From Variovorax sp. Sphag1AA (GTDB lineage Bacteria > Pseudomonadota > Gammaproteobacteria > Burkholderiales > Burkholderiaceae_C): a DNA stretch of 64,000 nucleotides. The notes under the pieces are model-generated. The model did not search any database and was not told the DNA's origin. It saw nothing but the letters and a program-made list of their open reading frames with translations. Shown here one piece after another: positions 15,953 to 25,497 of the stretch (position 1 is its first letter; each line of letters opens with the position of its first letter). The translations under genes were made by a program, and so were the position numbers. The stretch spans positions 1-64,000 of the forward strand of contig NZ_JACHYC010000015.1 of assembly GCF_014192575.1 (NCBI RefSeq), written 5' to 3'.

Positions 15953-16927
15953 TCAGGGCTGCGCGGAGGATGCGGCGGGCGACGCAAAGCCCGGTTCGCC
16001 CGGGCCGGCGACCACACCGCCGCTGCCGAACAGCAGCGATTGGGGGTTGTCGTTGATGTTGTCGGCCGCGCGACCGAGGCGCCGGACCGCGCGAGAGGTG
16101 TCGTCGGCAACGCGGTTCAGGCGCGGCAGCGTGGCGTTGTTGAAGGACTCCACCGCCTGCGACAGCGACTTGGTGCCATCGCCGAGCCGGTCGATCGGGC
16201 CGTCCTGCGCGTTGAGCCGCACCACGGTGTTGTTGAGGTTCTTCGCCACGCGCGACACGTCGCCAGCCGCGCCCTTGACCGAGACCATGGTCTCCTTCGT
16301 GCGATCCACCAACTGCGGCAGCGCCTTGAGCGTGGGACTGAGGTTGGTCTCCAGCGACTTCGTGAGCTGGTTGGCGCTCGCGGCCGCCTGCGAGATGTTC
16401 TCCAGCGTATCGGCGATGCGCTTCTGGTTGTCCTCGGCCAGAAGCGTGTTGATGCGCTTTGTCGCTTCCTCGACGCGGCCGATGATCGCCTCGCCGCGAT
16501 CCTGCAGCTGCGATAGCAGAGACGGCTTGAGCGGAATGCGCGGGGGGTTCTGGTTGTCGGGCGTGAGCGCCACCTGCGATTCACCCTTGTCGTCCAGCGC
16601 AATGAAGGCCAGCCCGGTCACGCCCTGGTAGCTCAGCGTCGCGAAGGTCGAGGTGGTGAGCGGCACGCGTTCGTCGACCGTGATGCGCACGCGCACATTG
16701 CCCTTGACTTTCGGATCGAAGTCGATCGACGCGACCTTGCCGACCGCGATGCCGCGATAGCGCACCATCGCCTGCGGCTGGAGGCCACTCACCGGATCGC
16801 GCGTGGACAGCTCGTAGATGTTGCGCACCGTATCGTCGCGCGTGAGCCAGACGACCAGCGCGACGAGCACGGCGACCAGGCCGAGGACGAAGACACCGGC
16901 GGCCATTGCATGGGCTTTGTTTTCCAT
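15953..16927 (-). CDS. MCE (MlaD-like) periplasmic lipid-binding protein
   Basis: The 324-residue protein has one N-terminal membrane anchor (about residues 8-30), an MCE domain (about 38-115, with VRYRGIAVGKVASIDFD) and a long helical C-terminal region of about 180 residues. Typical MlaD is near 180 residues; the extra helices suggest a PqiB- or Mce-like needle rather than a short ring. It is encoded between an ATPase and a lipoprotein in one operon. The start at 16927 follows the ATPase stop by 5 bp. Confidence 0.9.
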   Translation of the reverse strand: MENKAHAMAAGVFVLGLVAVLVALVVWLTRDDTVRNIYELSTRDPVSGLQPQAMVRYRGIAVGKVASIDFDPKVKGNVRVRITVDERVPLTTSTFATLSYQGVTGLAFIALDDKGESQVALTPDNQNPPRIPLKPSLLSQLQDRGEAIIGRVEEATKRINTLLAEDNQKRIADTLENISQAAASANQLTKSLETNLSPTLKALPQLVDRTKETMVSVKGAAGDVSRVAKNLNNTVVRLNAQDGPIDRLGDGTKSLSQAVESFNNATLPRLNRVADDTSRAVRRLGRAADNINDNPQSLLFGSGGVVAGPGEPGFASPAASSAQP

Positions 16928-16932
16928 GGCAG

Positions 16933-17784
16933 CTACCTTTCGTTGTGGGGGGCCGACGCCGTGTCGGCCGGTCCGGCGAGGGCCGCGGGGACGGAGCCGT
17001 CATGGAGTGCCTCCATGGCGCGCTGCCCGCGGCCGCCGAGAAAGTATTCGTGGATGAAGGGATGCGGATAGGCGATGACGTCGCGCGCCGTGCCCGCGAC
17101 GATCACCCGCTGGTCGGCCAGCACCGCGATGCGCGTGCTCAGGTCGAACAGCGTGTCGAGGTCGTGCGTGACCATCACCACCGTGAGCCCGAGCTCGCGA
17201 TGCAGTCCGCGCAGGAGGTCGCAGAAGCCGTCGGCGCCCTCGGGATCGAGCCCGGCGGTGGGCTCGTCGAGCAGTAGCAGCGGCGGATCCATGATGAGCG
17301 CGCGCGCGAGCGCCACGCGCTTGATCATCCCGCCCGAGAGGTCGGCCGGGCTCTTGGTCGCCTGCTTGGGATCGAGGCCGACCATCTGCAGCTTGACCAG
17401 CGCGGCGTCGCGGATGAGTTCGTCCGGCAGCACCTTGAGCTCGCGCAGCGGGAACGCGACGTTGTCGAGCACGTTGAAGGCCGAGAACAGCGCGCCATGC
17501 TGGAACAGCATGCCGACGTTGGCCGCGCCCTTCACGCTGAACTGGCCGGGTGGCCGGCCGAGCACCGTGACCGTGCCCTTGGACGGGTGCTCCAGCCCGA
17601 GGATCTGGCGCAGCAGCACCGTCTTGCCGGTGCCCGAGCCGCCGACCAGCGACAGCACCTCGCCGCGCCGGATCGACAGGTCGAGATCGCGATGCACGAC
17701 CTGCGGGCCGTCCGGCGTCTTGAAGACCGTCCAGAGCTTGCGGATCTCGACCAGTGGCTGGACGTTGTTCGGCACGTCGGTCAT
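16933..17784 (-). CDS. MlaF-like ABC transporter ATPase
   Basis: This 283-residue nucleotide-binding subunit has Walker A GGSGTGKTVLL, Q-loop FQHGALFSAFNV, signature LSGGMIKRVALARAL and Walker B LLLLDEPTAGLDP. Those features match MlaF/MceG ATPases, which power lipid transport by MCE complexes. The ATG at 17784 overlaps the permease stop by four bases (ATGA), indicating coupled translation. The frame stays open well upstream inside the permease gene, but that part is not coding. Confidence 0.93.
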   Translation of the reverse strand: MTDVPNNVQPLVEIRKLWTVFKTPDGPQVVHRDLDLSIRRGEVLSLVGGSGTGKTVLLRQILGLEHPSKGTVTVLGRPPGQFSVKGAANVGMLFQHGALFSAFNVLDNVAFPLRELKVLPDELIRDAALVKLQMVGLDPKQATKSPADLSGGMIKRVALARALIMDPPLLLLDEPTAGLDPEGADGFCDLLRGLHRELGLTVVMVTHDLDTLFDLSTRIAVLADQRVIVAGTARDVIAYPHPFIHEYFLGGRGQRAMEALHDGSVPAALAGPADTASAPHNER

Positions 17785-18947
17785 CAGCGGAACCCCACCC
17801 CTTTGAACAGCACGGCGAAGAGCGCGTCGACCAGGATCACGACGGTGATCGAGGTCACCACCGACGACGTGGTCCCGCGCCCGAGGCTCTCGGTGTTGGG
17901 CTTGACCTTGAGGCCGAAATAGCAGGCGATGAGCGCGATCAGCACGCCGAACACCGCCGACTTCGACATGGCGAGCCAGAGGTTCGCCATCGGCACCGCG
18001 CGCGGCAGCGCCGACATGAAGTACGACGGCGAGATGTCGAGCGCGAGGTCGGCCGCGATCATCCCGCCGAAGAGCGCCGCCATCGAGGTCCACATGCTGA
18101 TCAGCGGCATCGCGATCGCCAGGGCCAGCACGCGCGGCATCACGAGCCGGAAGCCGTGCGGGATGCCCATCACGCGCATCGCGTCGAGCTCCTCGGTCAC
18201 GCGCATTACGCCGATTTGCGCAGTGATCGCCGAACCGGACCGCCCCGCGATCAGCACCGCCGCAAGCACCGGGCCGAGCTCGCGGATCAGCGACAGGCCC
18301 AGGATGTTGACGATGAAGGTTTCCGCCCCGTACTGCCGCAGTTGCTGCGAGGTCAGGTAGGCCAGCACCACGCCGATCAGCAGCCCGACCAGCGCCGTGA
18401 TCGGCAATGCGGTGGTGCCGAAGTGATAGATCTGCCCCGAGAAGTCGCGCCACGGCGCGCGGTGCGGTGCGCGCAGCAGCTTGCCGACGTCCAGCGTGAG
18501 CTGGCCGATGAGCCCCAGGAAGTCGCGCGCGACGAACATCATGCGCGGCCCGTTGTGCGCGAAGGCCCTGAACCGGTCCGCGAGCGTCGGCCAGGTTTCG
18601 GCCGGCGCCACGCAGGTATAGAGAGCGACCTGATCGAGCACTGCCTTGTGCTGCGAGTCCATTTCGATGCGGGCGGGCCAGGCGTGACCCCAGTGGTTCC
18701 ACAGGAGCTGCGCGCCGATGTGATCGAGCTGCTCGATCGGGCGCAGGTCCCACGCGCGGTCCTCGCTGGGCGGCACGCCGTCGAGGTTGCTGGACAGCGC
18801 CTCCCACGTGCGCCGCGAGGAGATCGCCAGCGCCGTCCACCGGCCGGTTGCGATGGCCCAGGTTCCGCCCTCCTGCTGGCGCTCTTCCACACGAGGATGA
18901 TCGCTCTCGGCTTCCTGCGCGGTGATGGACGAAGGGTTGACGGACAT
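17784..18947 (-). CDS. MlaE-like permease with N-terminal STAS-like extension
   Basis: The 387-residue protein (ATG at 18947) has a hydrophilic N-terminal part of about 130 residues, followed by the MlaE permease domain with about five membrane helices. The segment ITAQIGVMRVTEELDAMRVMGI is the conserved MlaE coupling region (given in part). The N-terminal part resembles the MlaB-like STAS extension found in fused permeases, so a separate MlaB may not be needed. It is the first gene of the four-gene lipid-transport operon and is divergent from mmsA. Confidence 0.88.
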   Translation of the reverse strand: MSVNPSSITAQEAESDHPRVEERQQEGGTWAIATGRWTALAISSRRTWEALSSNLDGVPPSEDRAWDLRPIEQLDHIGAQLLWNHWGHAWPARIEMDSQHKAVLDQVALYTCVAPAETWPTLADRFRAFAHNGPRMMFVARDFLGLIGQLTLDVGKLLRAPHRAPWRDFSGQIYHFGTTALPITALVGLLIGVVLAYLTSQQLRQYGAETFIVNILGLSLIRELGPVLAAVLIAGRSGSAITAQIGVMRVTEELDAMRVMGIPHGFRLVMPRVLALAIAMPLISMWTSMAALFGGMIAADLALDISPSYFMSALPRAVPMANLWLAMSKSAVFGVLIALIACYFGLKVKPNTESLGRGTTSSVVTSITVVILVDALFAVLFKGVGFR

Positions 18948-19131
18948 GCAGGCGGATCGGGTGTCGGCAAACGAACGCAGCATCGTAACCGGGTGCGTCC
19001 GTGCAAACCCTCGGGGCGAACGCGCACGACACACGGGGCGGTCGCGCATCGCTCAAGCGTTTGCCACAATCGGCGACCGAATCCCGATCCATTCCGCCAT
19101 CAGCCGGCCGTGTCGTCGGCAGGAGAACGCC

Positions 19132-20649
19132 ATGCAGATGAGTAAGACACCGATCCATCATTACATCGGCGGCCGCGTCGCCGCTCCGAATTCCTCTCGC
19201 AGCCAGGACGTGTTCAACCCCGCGACCGGCGCGGCGACCGGCAGCGTTGCGCTGGCCGACCGTGCTGACGTCGATGCGGCAGTGGCTGCTGCGCGCGCGG
19301 CGTTTCCTGCCTGGGCCGACACGCCGCCGATCCGGCGGGCGCGCGTGATGTTCAAGTTCCTGGAACTGCTCAACAAGCACCGCGACGAACTGGCCCACCT
19401 CATCACCGCCGAGCACGGCAAGGTTTTCACCGACGCACAGGGCGAAGTCACGCGCGGCATCGACATCGTCGAATTCGCCTGCGGAATTCCCCAGCTTCTG
19501 AAGGGCGACTACACCGACCAGGTATCGACGGGCATCGACAACTGGACGATGCGCCAGCCGCTCGGCGTGGTGGCGGGCATCACGCCATTCAATTTCCCGG
19601 TCATGGTGCCGATGTGGATGTTCCCGGTCGCGATCGCGGCCGGCAACTGCTTCATCCTGAAGCCGAGCCCCCTCGACCCGAGCCCGTCGCTGCGCATTGC
19701 CGAGCTGCTGAAGGAAGCCGGCTTGCCCGACGGCGTGTTCAACGTCGTCCAGGGCGACAAGGAAGCGGTCGACGCGCTGCTGGTGCATCCGGACGTCCAG
19801 GCGATCAGCTTCGTCGGCTCGACGCCGATCGCCAACTACATCTACGAGACCGGTGCGCGCCACGGAAAGCGCGTCCAGGCGCTCGGCGGCGCGAAGAACC
19901 ACATGGTGGTGATGCCCGACGCGGACATCGAGCAGACGGTCGATGCGCTGATCGGCTCCGGCTACGGCTCGGCCGGCGAGCGTTGCATGGCGATCAGCGT
20001 GGCGGTGATGGTGGGTGACGTGGCCGACAAGGTCATGCCGCTGCTGGCCGAACGCGCGAAGACGCTCAAGGTCAAGAACGGCACCGAGCTCGACGCGGAG
20101 ATGGGCCCGATCGTCACGCGCGCCGCGCACGAGCGCATCACCGGCTACATCGCGCAGGGCGAGAAGGAAGGCGCGAAGCTGGTGGTCGACGGCCGAGGAT
20201 TCGAAGGCAAAGCGGCCGGCGAAGGCTGCGACAACGGCTTCTGGATGGGCGGCACGTTGTTCGACAACGTGACCCCGGATATGCGCATCTACAAGGAAGA
20301 GATCTTCGGTCCGGTGCTGTCGTGCGTGCGCGTACACGACCTGAAGGAAGCGGTTGACCTGATCAACGCGCACGAGTTCGGCAACGGCGTCTCGTGCTTC
20401 ACGCGCGACGGCAACGTGGCGCGCGAGTTCTCGCGGCGCGTGCAGGTGGGCATGGTCGGCATCAATGTGCCGATCCCGGTGCCAATGGCCTGGCATGGTT
20501 TCGGCGGCTGGAAGAAATCGCTCTTCGGCGACATGCATGCGTATGGCGAAGAAGGCGTGCGCTTCTATACCAAGCAGAAGTCGATCATGCAGCGCTGGCC
20601 CGAGAGCATCGGCAAGGGCGCTGAATTTGTCATGCCAACAGCGAAGTGA
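19132..20649 (+). CDS. mmsA: CoA-acylating methylmalonate-semialdehyde dehydrogenase
   Basis: The 505-residue aldehyde dehydrogenase has the hallmark active-site sequence GSAGERCMAIS with Cys285, which is specific to the CoA-dependent MMSDH family. It converts methylmalonate semialdehyde to propionyl-CoA in valine degradation, and malonate semialdehyde to acetyl-CoA in inositol or beta-alanine degradation. I chose the ATG at 19132 because AGGAG sits 7 bases upstream; the frame is open further but covers the divergent gap. The next gene is a GMC oxidoreductase 63 bp away, so a joint alcohol-to-acyl-CoA route is possible. Confidence 0.93.
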   Translation: MQMSKTPIHHYIGGRVAAPNSSRSQDVFNPATGAATGSVALADRADVDAAVAAARAAFPAWADTPPIRRARVMFKFLELLNKHRDELAHLITAEHGKVFTDAQGEVTRGIDIVEFACGIPQLLKGDYTDQVSTGIDNWTMRQPLGVVAGITPFNFPVMVPMWMFPVAIAAGNCFILKPSPLDPSPSLRIAELLKEAGLPDGVFNVVQGDKEAVDALLVHPDVQAISFVGSTPIANYIYETGARHGKRVQALGGAKNHMVVMPDADIEQTVDALIGSGYGSAGERCMAISVAVMVGDVADKVMPLLAERAKTLKVKNGTELDAEMGPIVTRAAHERITGYIAQGEKEGAKLVVDGRGFEGKAAGEGCDNGFWMGGTLFDNVTPDMRIYKEEIFGPVLSCVRVHDLKEAVDLINAHEFGNGVSCFTRDGNVAREFSRRVQVGMVGINVPIPVPMAWHGFGGWKKSLFGDMHAYGEEGVRFYTKQKSIMQRWPESIGKGAEFVMPTAK

Positions 20650-20712
20650 AGGTCCGCCGGCATCGAAGCCGGATACGAGCTACGACTTAGAACAACGAGA
20701 GACAAGCAGCGC

Positions 20713-22350
20713 ATGACCGACACAACCTTCGACTACATCGTGATTGGCGGCGGCACCGCCGGGTCGCTCATGGCCAATCGCCTGAGCGCGGACAAGCGGA
20801 TGCGCGTGCTGCTCATCGAAGCCGGCCGCAAGGACGACTACTACTGGATCCACATCCCGGTCGGCTATCTCTACTGCATCGGCAACCCGCGCACCGACTG
20901 GCTCTACAACACAGAACCGGACGCCGGCCTCAACGGCCGCAGCCTGCGCTATCCGCGCGGCAAGACGCTCGGCGGCTCGTCGAGCATCAACGGGATGATC
21001 TACATGCGCGGCCAGTCGCGCGACTACGACCAGTGGGCCGAGCTCACCGGCGACAACGAGTGGCGTTGGGAGAACGCGCTCCCGGCCTTCAAGAAGCATG
21101 AGGACTACTACCTCGGCGCGGATGAACTCCACGGCGCCGGCGGCGAATGGCGCGTCGAAAAGCAACGGCTGCGCTGGGACATCCTCGACGCCTTCGCCGA
21201 AGCCGCGGTGCAGGCCGGCGTGCCGCGCAGCACCGATTTCAATCGTGGCAGCAACGAGGGCGTGGGCTACTTCCAGGTCAACCAGAAGGATGGATGGCGC
21301 TGGAACACCGCCAAGGCCTTCCTGCGGCCGACCTGCTATGGCCGCCCGAACTTCGAGCTCTGGACTGGTGCGCAGGTCTCGCGCCTGATCTTTGACTCGC
21401 ACGCCGACGGCAGCCACCGCTGCACCGGCGTGCAGGTGTGGGACGGGCATGAGATGGTGATCGCCCATGCCACACGCGAGACGATTCTCTGTGCCGGCAG
21501 CATCGGATCGCCGCAGATCCTGCAGCTCTCGGGCGTCGGTCCGGCAGACCTGCTGCGACAACACGGCATCCAGGTGGTGCGCGATGCGCCTGGCGTCGGT
21601 GCGAATCTGCAGGACCATCTCCAGATCCGCGCGGTCTACAAGATCAAGGATGCGCCGACGCTCAACGTGCTGGCGTCGTCGCTCTACGGCAAGGCGAAGA
21701 TCGGGATGGAATACGTGCTCCGGCGCACCGGCCCGATGAGCATGGCGCCTTCGCAGCTCGGCGCATTCACGCGCAGCTCGCCGGCCTATGAATGGCCCAA
21801 TCTCGAATACCACGTGCAGCCGCTTTCGCTTGATGCATTCGGCGAGCCGCTGCACAGCTTTCCGGCGTTCACCGCCAGCGTGTGCAACCTCAACCCGACG
21901 AGCCGGGGCACGGTACGCATCAAGAGCCCCCGCTTTGAGGACGCGCCCGCGATCGCCCCGAACTATCTCAGCACAGACGATGACCGCAAGGTTGCCGCCG
22001 ATTCGCTGCGTGTCACGCGCCGCATTGCATCGCAGCCGGCGCTCGCCAGGTACAGCCCGGAGGAATGGAAGCCCGGCCCGCAGTATCAGAGCGACGACGA
22101 ACTCGCGCGCCTCGCGGGCGATATCGCGACCACGATCTTCCATCCGGTCGGCACGACGAAGATGGGCCGCGACGACGATCCGATGGCGGTGCTTGATGCG
22201 CGCATGCGCGTGCGCGGCATCGACGGGCTGCGCGTGGTCGACGCAGGCGCCATGCCTACGATCACCAGCGGCAACACCAACAGCCCCACGCTGATGATGG
22301 CGGAGAAGGCGGCGGCATGGGTCCGCGAAGCCACTGCTGAGCGGGGTTGA
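20713..22350 (+). CDS. GMC-family FAD-dependent oxidoreductase (choline/alcohol dehydrogenase-like)
   Basis: The 545-residue flavoenzyme has the FAD fold motif IVIGGGTAGSLMANRLS at the N-terminus, the GMC signature GKTLGGSSSINGMIYMRG near residue 95, and the C-terminal HPVGTTKMG and SGNTNSPTLMMAEKAA with the catalytic His and Asn. Members oxidise choline, primary alcohols or polyethylene glycol. The unusually short substrate cap is that of the alcohol-dehydrogenase branch. It probably shares a transcript with mmsA, 63 bp upstream. Substrate unknown. Confidence 0.9.
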   Translation: MTDTTFDYIVIGGGTAGSLMANRLSADKRMRVLLIEAGRKDDYYWIHIPVGYLYCIGNPRTDWLYNTEPDAGLNGRSLRYPRGKTLGGSSSINGMIYMRGQSRDYDQWAELTGDNEWRWENALPAFKKHEDYYLGADELHGAGGEWRVEKQRLRWDILDAFAEAAVQAGVPRSTDFNRGSNEGVGYFQVNQKDGWRWNTAKAFLRPTCYGRPNFELWTGAQVSRLIFDSHADGSHRCTGVQVWDGHEMVIAHATRETILCAGSIGSPQILQLSGVGPADLLRQHGIQVVRDAPGVGANLQDHLQIRAVYKIKDAPTLNVLASSLYGKAKIGMEYVLRRTGPMSMAPSQLGAFTRSSPAYEWPNLEYHVQPLSLDAFGEPLHSFPAFTASVCNLNPTSRGTVRIKSPRFEDAPAIAPNYLSTDDDRKVAADSLRVTRRIASQPALARYSPEEWKPGPQYQSDDELARLAGDIATTIFHPVGTTKMGRDDDPMAVLDARMRVRGIDGLRVVDAGAMPTITSGNTNSPTLMMAEKAAAWVREATAERG

Positions 22351-22660
22351 GCGCGGGTTGCGTTGCCGGTTGTTGCAGATTGGGGCCGATTGGCGGGTAA
22401 TCCCCGATGCACTGCGGCGGTGCACCGAATAAAGTCCAGCCACTCGCAAACGGGCCTGCCCGCTGCGCGGGGGACCGAGGAGACAAACCTTCGAAGAACC
22501 AGAACACTAGACACAAGGCATCCGGACGAGATGCTGTTTTTTTGATCAAGGCGCCGCTGGTCGGCGCCTTTTCTTTTTTGTGTCGTGTTCGGAAGCGCCC
22601 GCAGGGCATGGGTTTGACGCTACCAAATCAATAGCAAACCGCGCTGCGACAATTCCCGCA
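22351..22660 (+). other. 310-bp intergenic stretch with two terminators and no gene
   Basis: After the GMC stop the sequence holds a small hairpin (22404-22421 area, TGCAC..GTGCA), then two intrinsic terminators at 22518-22579. No open frame here has a ribosome-binding site and protein-like composition. The 170 bases before the terminators could be a long 3' UTR or a small RNA, but I find no convincing promoter. Confidence 0.6.
22518..22579 (+). terminator. Tandem intrinsic terminators after the GMC gene
   Basis: The first is GCATC (22518-22522) with GATGC (22530-22534), followed by TGTTTTTTT. The second is AAGGCGCCG (22548-22556) with CGGCGCCTT (22562-22570), followed by TTCTTTTTT to 22579. 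Both point rightward and isolate the mmsA-GMC unit from the TSUP gene. Confidence 0.85.
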
Positions 22661-23419
22661 ATGGAAATCGTCGTGCTGACCCTCGCCTCGCTGTTCGCGG
22701 GATTCGTTGATTCAATCGTGGGGGGAGGCGGACTGATCCTGGTGCCGGCGCTTTTCAGCGTGCTGCCGGGCGTGGCCCCCGCGACGCTGCTCGGCACCAA
22801 TAAAAGCGCCTCGGTGTGGGGCACGGCGGCCGCCACCGCGCAATTCCATTTCCGCGTGGGCCTGCGCTGGCGCACCCTGATGCCCGCGGCCGCGCTGGCC
22901 TTCTTCGGTTCGCTGATGGGCGCCTGGGCCGTGACGGTGGTGCCCGGCGATTTCCTGCGCAAGCTGCTGCCGGTGATCCTGATCGTGCTGCTGCTCTACA
23001 CCCTCGCGCGCAAGGACATGGGCAAGCACCACGAGCCGCGCTTCCACGGCCGGGCCGAGCTGGTAGCCACAGCAGCGATCGGTTTCGCGCTCGGTGTGTA
23101 CGACGGCTTCTTCGGCCCCGGTACGGGCAGCTTCTTCGTGTTCCTGTTCGTCCGCTGGCTGGGCTACGACTTCCTCAACGCGGCGGCATCGGCCAAGCTG
23201 CTCAATGTCATGACCAACCTGGGCGCCCTGCTGCTGCTCGGGCTCAAGGGCCACGTGCTGTGGCACTACGGGCTGGTGATGGCGGTGGCGAACGTCGCCG
23301 GTGGAGTGATCGGGGCCCGCGTTGCGATCCGCCATGGCGCGGGCTTTGTGCGGACGGTCTTCATCTTCGTGGTGAGCGCGCTGATCCTGAAGACCGCTTA
23401 CGACGCCTTCCTGCGGTAA
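22661..23419 (+). CDS. TSUP-family (TauE/SafE) permease
   Basis: The 252-residue membrane protein has about eight helices in two halves. The N-terminal family signature GFVDSIVGGGGLILVP (residues about 14-30) and a second copy GVYDGFFGPGTGSFF in the middle are characteristic. TSUP proteins export sulfite or organosulfonates or carry other small anions. I chose the ATG at 22661, where the hydrophobic N-terminus begins; the frame is open further upstream in non-coding DNA. It is convergent with mrdA (25 bp between stops). Confidence 0.9.
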   Translation: MEIVVLTLASLFAGFVDSIVGGGGLILVPALFSVLPGVAPATLLGTNKSASVWGTAAATAQFHFRVGLRWRTLMPAAALAFFGSLMGAWAVTVVPGDFLRKLLPVILIVLLLYTLARKDMGKHHEPRFHGRAELVATAAIGFALGVYDGFFGPGTGSFFVFLFVRWLGYDFLNAAASAKLLNVMTNLGALLLLGLKGHVLWHYGLVMAVANVAGGVIGARVAIRHGAGFVRTVFIFVVSALILKTAYDAFLR

Positions 23420-23444
23420 AGCGGCCTGCGCCGGCGAACCAGGG

Positions 23445-25421
23445 TCAGGGCGCGGTCGACGCCGCGGCCTGCGTGCCTGCCGGCGGCCATGCGACTTCGC
23501 TCGCGACGCGCGGCTTGCCGATCGGCGCGGCGGCCTTGCCCTGCTGGATGGCGGCCAGATCCGCCTCGCTTGGGTACTGGTTCATCAGCCAGTAGTCGAA
23601 CACCCGCCGTGCAATCGGCGCGGCAGCGCCGGCGCCCCAGCCCGCGTTTTCGACGATGAGCGCCACCGCGATCTTCGGGTCGTTGGCCGGCGCGTACGCC
23701 ATGAAAAGCGCATGGTCCCGTTGGTGCTCTTCGAGGGCCTTGGCGTTGTACTTCGTGTTCTGCGCCATGCCCACCGCCTGGGCCGTGCCGGTCTTGCCAG
23801 CCGCCTGATAACCCGCGCCAGCGAAGACGCCGCGCGCCGTGCCGGCATTGACCACCGCAACGAGACCGTCGCGGATCACGCCGATGTTCGCGGGAGGGAT
23901 ATTGAGGTTCTGTGCCGGCGCCTGCTCGATCGGCTTCACGTCGCCGGTCACGGTGTCGCGGATCGCGAGGCCCAGATGGGGCTTGAGCTTGATGCCCCCA
24001 TTGGCCACGATCGATGTGGCGTGCGCCAGCTGCAGCATCGTGAAGGCGTTGTAGCCCTGGCCGATGCCGAGCGAAATGGTTTCGCCGGCGTACCACTTCT
24101 TCTGCTCGGCGCGCTTGTAGGTGTTGCGCTTCCACTCGGTGCTCGGCAGCACACCGCGCACTTCGCCGCCGATGTCGATGCCCGTGATCTGGCCGAAGCC
24201 TAGCGGTTTCATCGAGTCGTGGATCAGGTCCACGCCCATCTCGTTGGCCAGCGAATAGAAGTAGATGTTGCTCGACAGCTGGATCGCGCGCCGCATGTCC
24301 ACGCCGCCGATGTTGCCCTCGGGGCTGCCGAAGCGGTGACCGCCGAAGTTGAAGTAGCCCGGATCGTTGACCACCACGCTCGGTGCGCGCTTGCCTGTTT
24401 GCAACGCAGCCAGCGCCATGAACGGCTTGTAGGTCGAGCCCGGCGGGTAGGTGCCGCGCAACGCCCGATTGAGCAGTGGCTTGTTGATCGACTCACTGAG
24501 TTCCTTCCAGTTGTCGACGTCGATGCCTTCCACGAACAGGTTCGGGTCGAAGGTCGGCTTGCTTACGAACGCCAGGATCTCGCCTGTCCTCGGATCGATC
24601 GCGACCAGCGCGCCGCGTCGATCGCCGAACATGTCCTCGACCAGCTTCTGCAACTTGATGTCGATCGACAGCATGACGGTGTTGCCCGGCGTGGCCGGAT
24701 GCGCCGCGAGCCGACGCACCGCACGGCCGCCCGCGGACGTTTCCATCTGCTCGACGCCCGTCAGGCCGTGCAGGGTCTTCTCATAGCTTTGCTCTACGCC
24801 GAGCTTGCCGATGTACTCGGTGCCCTTGTAGTTGGCGAGGTCCTCGTCTTCCCAGTCTTCCATGGCCGCTTTTTCGGCCTGGTTGATACGCCCGATGTAG
24901 CCGAGCACATGGCTCGCCAACTCGCCGTTCGGGTAGTTGCGGAACAGTCGCGCCTTGATCTCGACACCTGGGAATCGATAGCGCTGCGCGGCGAACCGGG
25001 CGACCTCTTCGTCGCTCAGGCGCGTACGGATCGGCACCGAGTCGAAGCTGCGCGAGTCTTCGCGCAACCGCTTGAAGCGGCGCCGGTCGCGGGGCGTGAT
25101 CTCGAGGACCTCAGACAGGGAATCGATGGTTTCCTCGAGATTCCCGGCTTTCGACGGCGTGATCTCCAGCGTGTAGGCCGAATAGTTGGAGGCCAGCACG
25201 ATCCCGTTTCGGTCGAGGATGAGCCCGCGGTTCGGCACCACCGGCACAACCGCCGTGCGATTGCTTTCCGCCTGTTCGGCCAAGTCCTCGTGCCGCACGA
25301 CCTGCAGATACACAAGCCGCGACGCCAGCAGCCCGAACGCCACCAGCACGACCAGCGCGATCACGACCACCCGGCGCTTGAAGCGCGACAGGTCGGCAGC
25401 GACGTTACGGATCTCGGTCAT
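23445..25421 (-). CDS. mrdA: Penicillin-binding protein 2 (elongasome transpeptidase)
   Basis: The 658-residue class-B PBP cross-links peptidoglycan during cell elongation. It has a short cytoplasmic start, one membrane anchor (about residues 16-36), a dimerisation domain and a C-terminal transpeptidase domain. Active-site motifs are STYKPF (catalytic Ser), a SSN-type motif (QLSSNIYFY) and KTGTAQ. The C-terminal 40 residues are an Ala/Pro-rich tail. It ends the mreB-mreC-mreD-mrdA set, 76 bp after mreD. A rodA gene does not follow, because the next gene is a convergent TSUP permease. Confidence 0.96.
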   Translation of the reverse strand: MTEIRNVAADLSRFKRRVVVIALVVLVAFGLLASRLVYLQVVRHEDLAEQAESNRTAVVPVVPNRGLILDRNGIVLASNYSAYTLEITPSKAGNLEETIDSLSEVLEITPRDRRRFKRLREDSRSFDSVPIRTRLSDEEVARFAAQRYRFPGVEIKARLFRNYPNGELASHVLGYIGRINQAEKAAMEDWEDEDLANYKGTEYIGKLGVEQSYEKTLHGLTGVEQMETSAGGRAVRRLAAHPATPGNTVMLSIDIKLQKLVEDMFGDRRGALVAIDPRTGEILAFVSKPTFDPNLFVEGIDVDNWKELSESINKPLLNRALRGTYPPGSTYKPFMALAALQTGKRAPSVVVNDPGYFNFGGHRFGSPEGNIGGVDMRRAIQLSSNIYFYSLANEMGVDLIHDSMKPLGFGQITGIDIGGEVRGVLPSTEWKRNTYKRAEQKKWYAGETISLGIGQGYNAFTMLQLAHATSIVANGGIKLKPHLGLAIRDTVTGDVKPIEQAPAQNLNIPPANIGVIRDGLVAVVNAGTARGVFAGAGYQAAGKTGTAQAVGMAQNTKYNAKALEEHQRDHALFMAYAPANDPKIAVALIVENAGWGAGAAAPIARRVFDYWLMNQYPSEADLAAIQQGKAAAPIGKPRVASEVAWPPAGTQAAASTAP

Positions 25422-25497
25422 GAAAGCTCAGCTTAGCGGGACAAACAATGAAAGCAAATACTCACCACAGCAACTCCATCGGCCGGGCGGGCAACAT

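Noticed and set aside
17785..20538. Open frame extending the MlaF-like ATPase far upstream
   Set aside because: It runs through the permease gene and antisense to mmsA; the ATPase starts at 17784, with an ATGA overlap.
22351..22517. Possible small RNA or short ORF (22407-22634) before the tandem terminators
   Set aside because: No promoter with good spacing, no ribosome-binding site, and the frame runs through the terminators.
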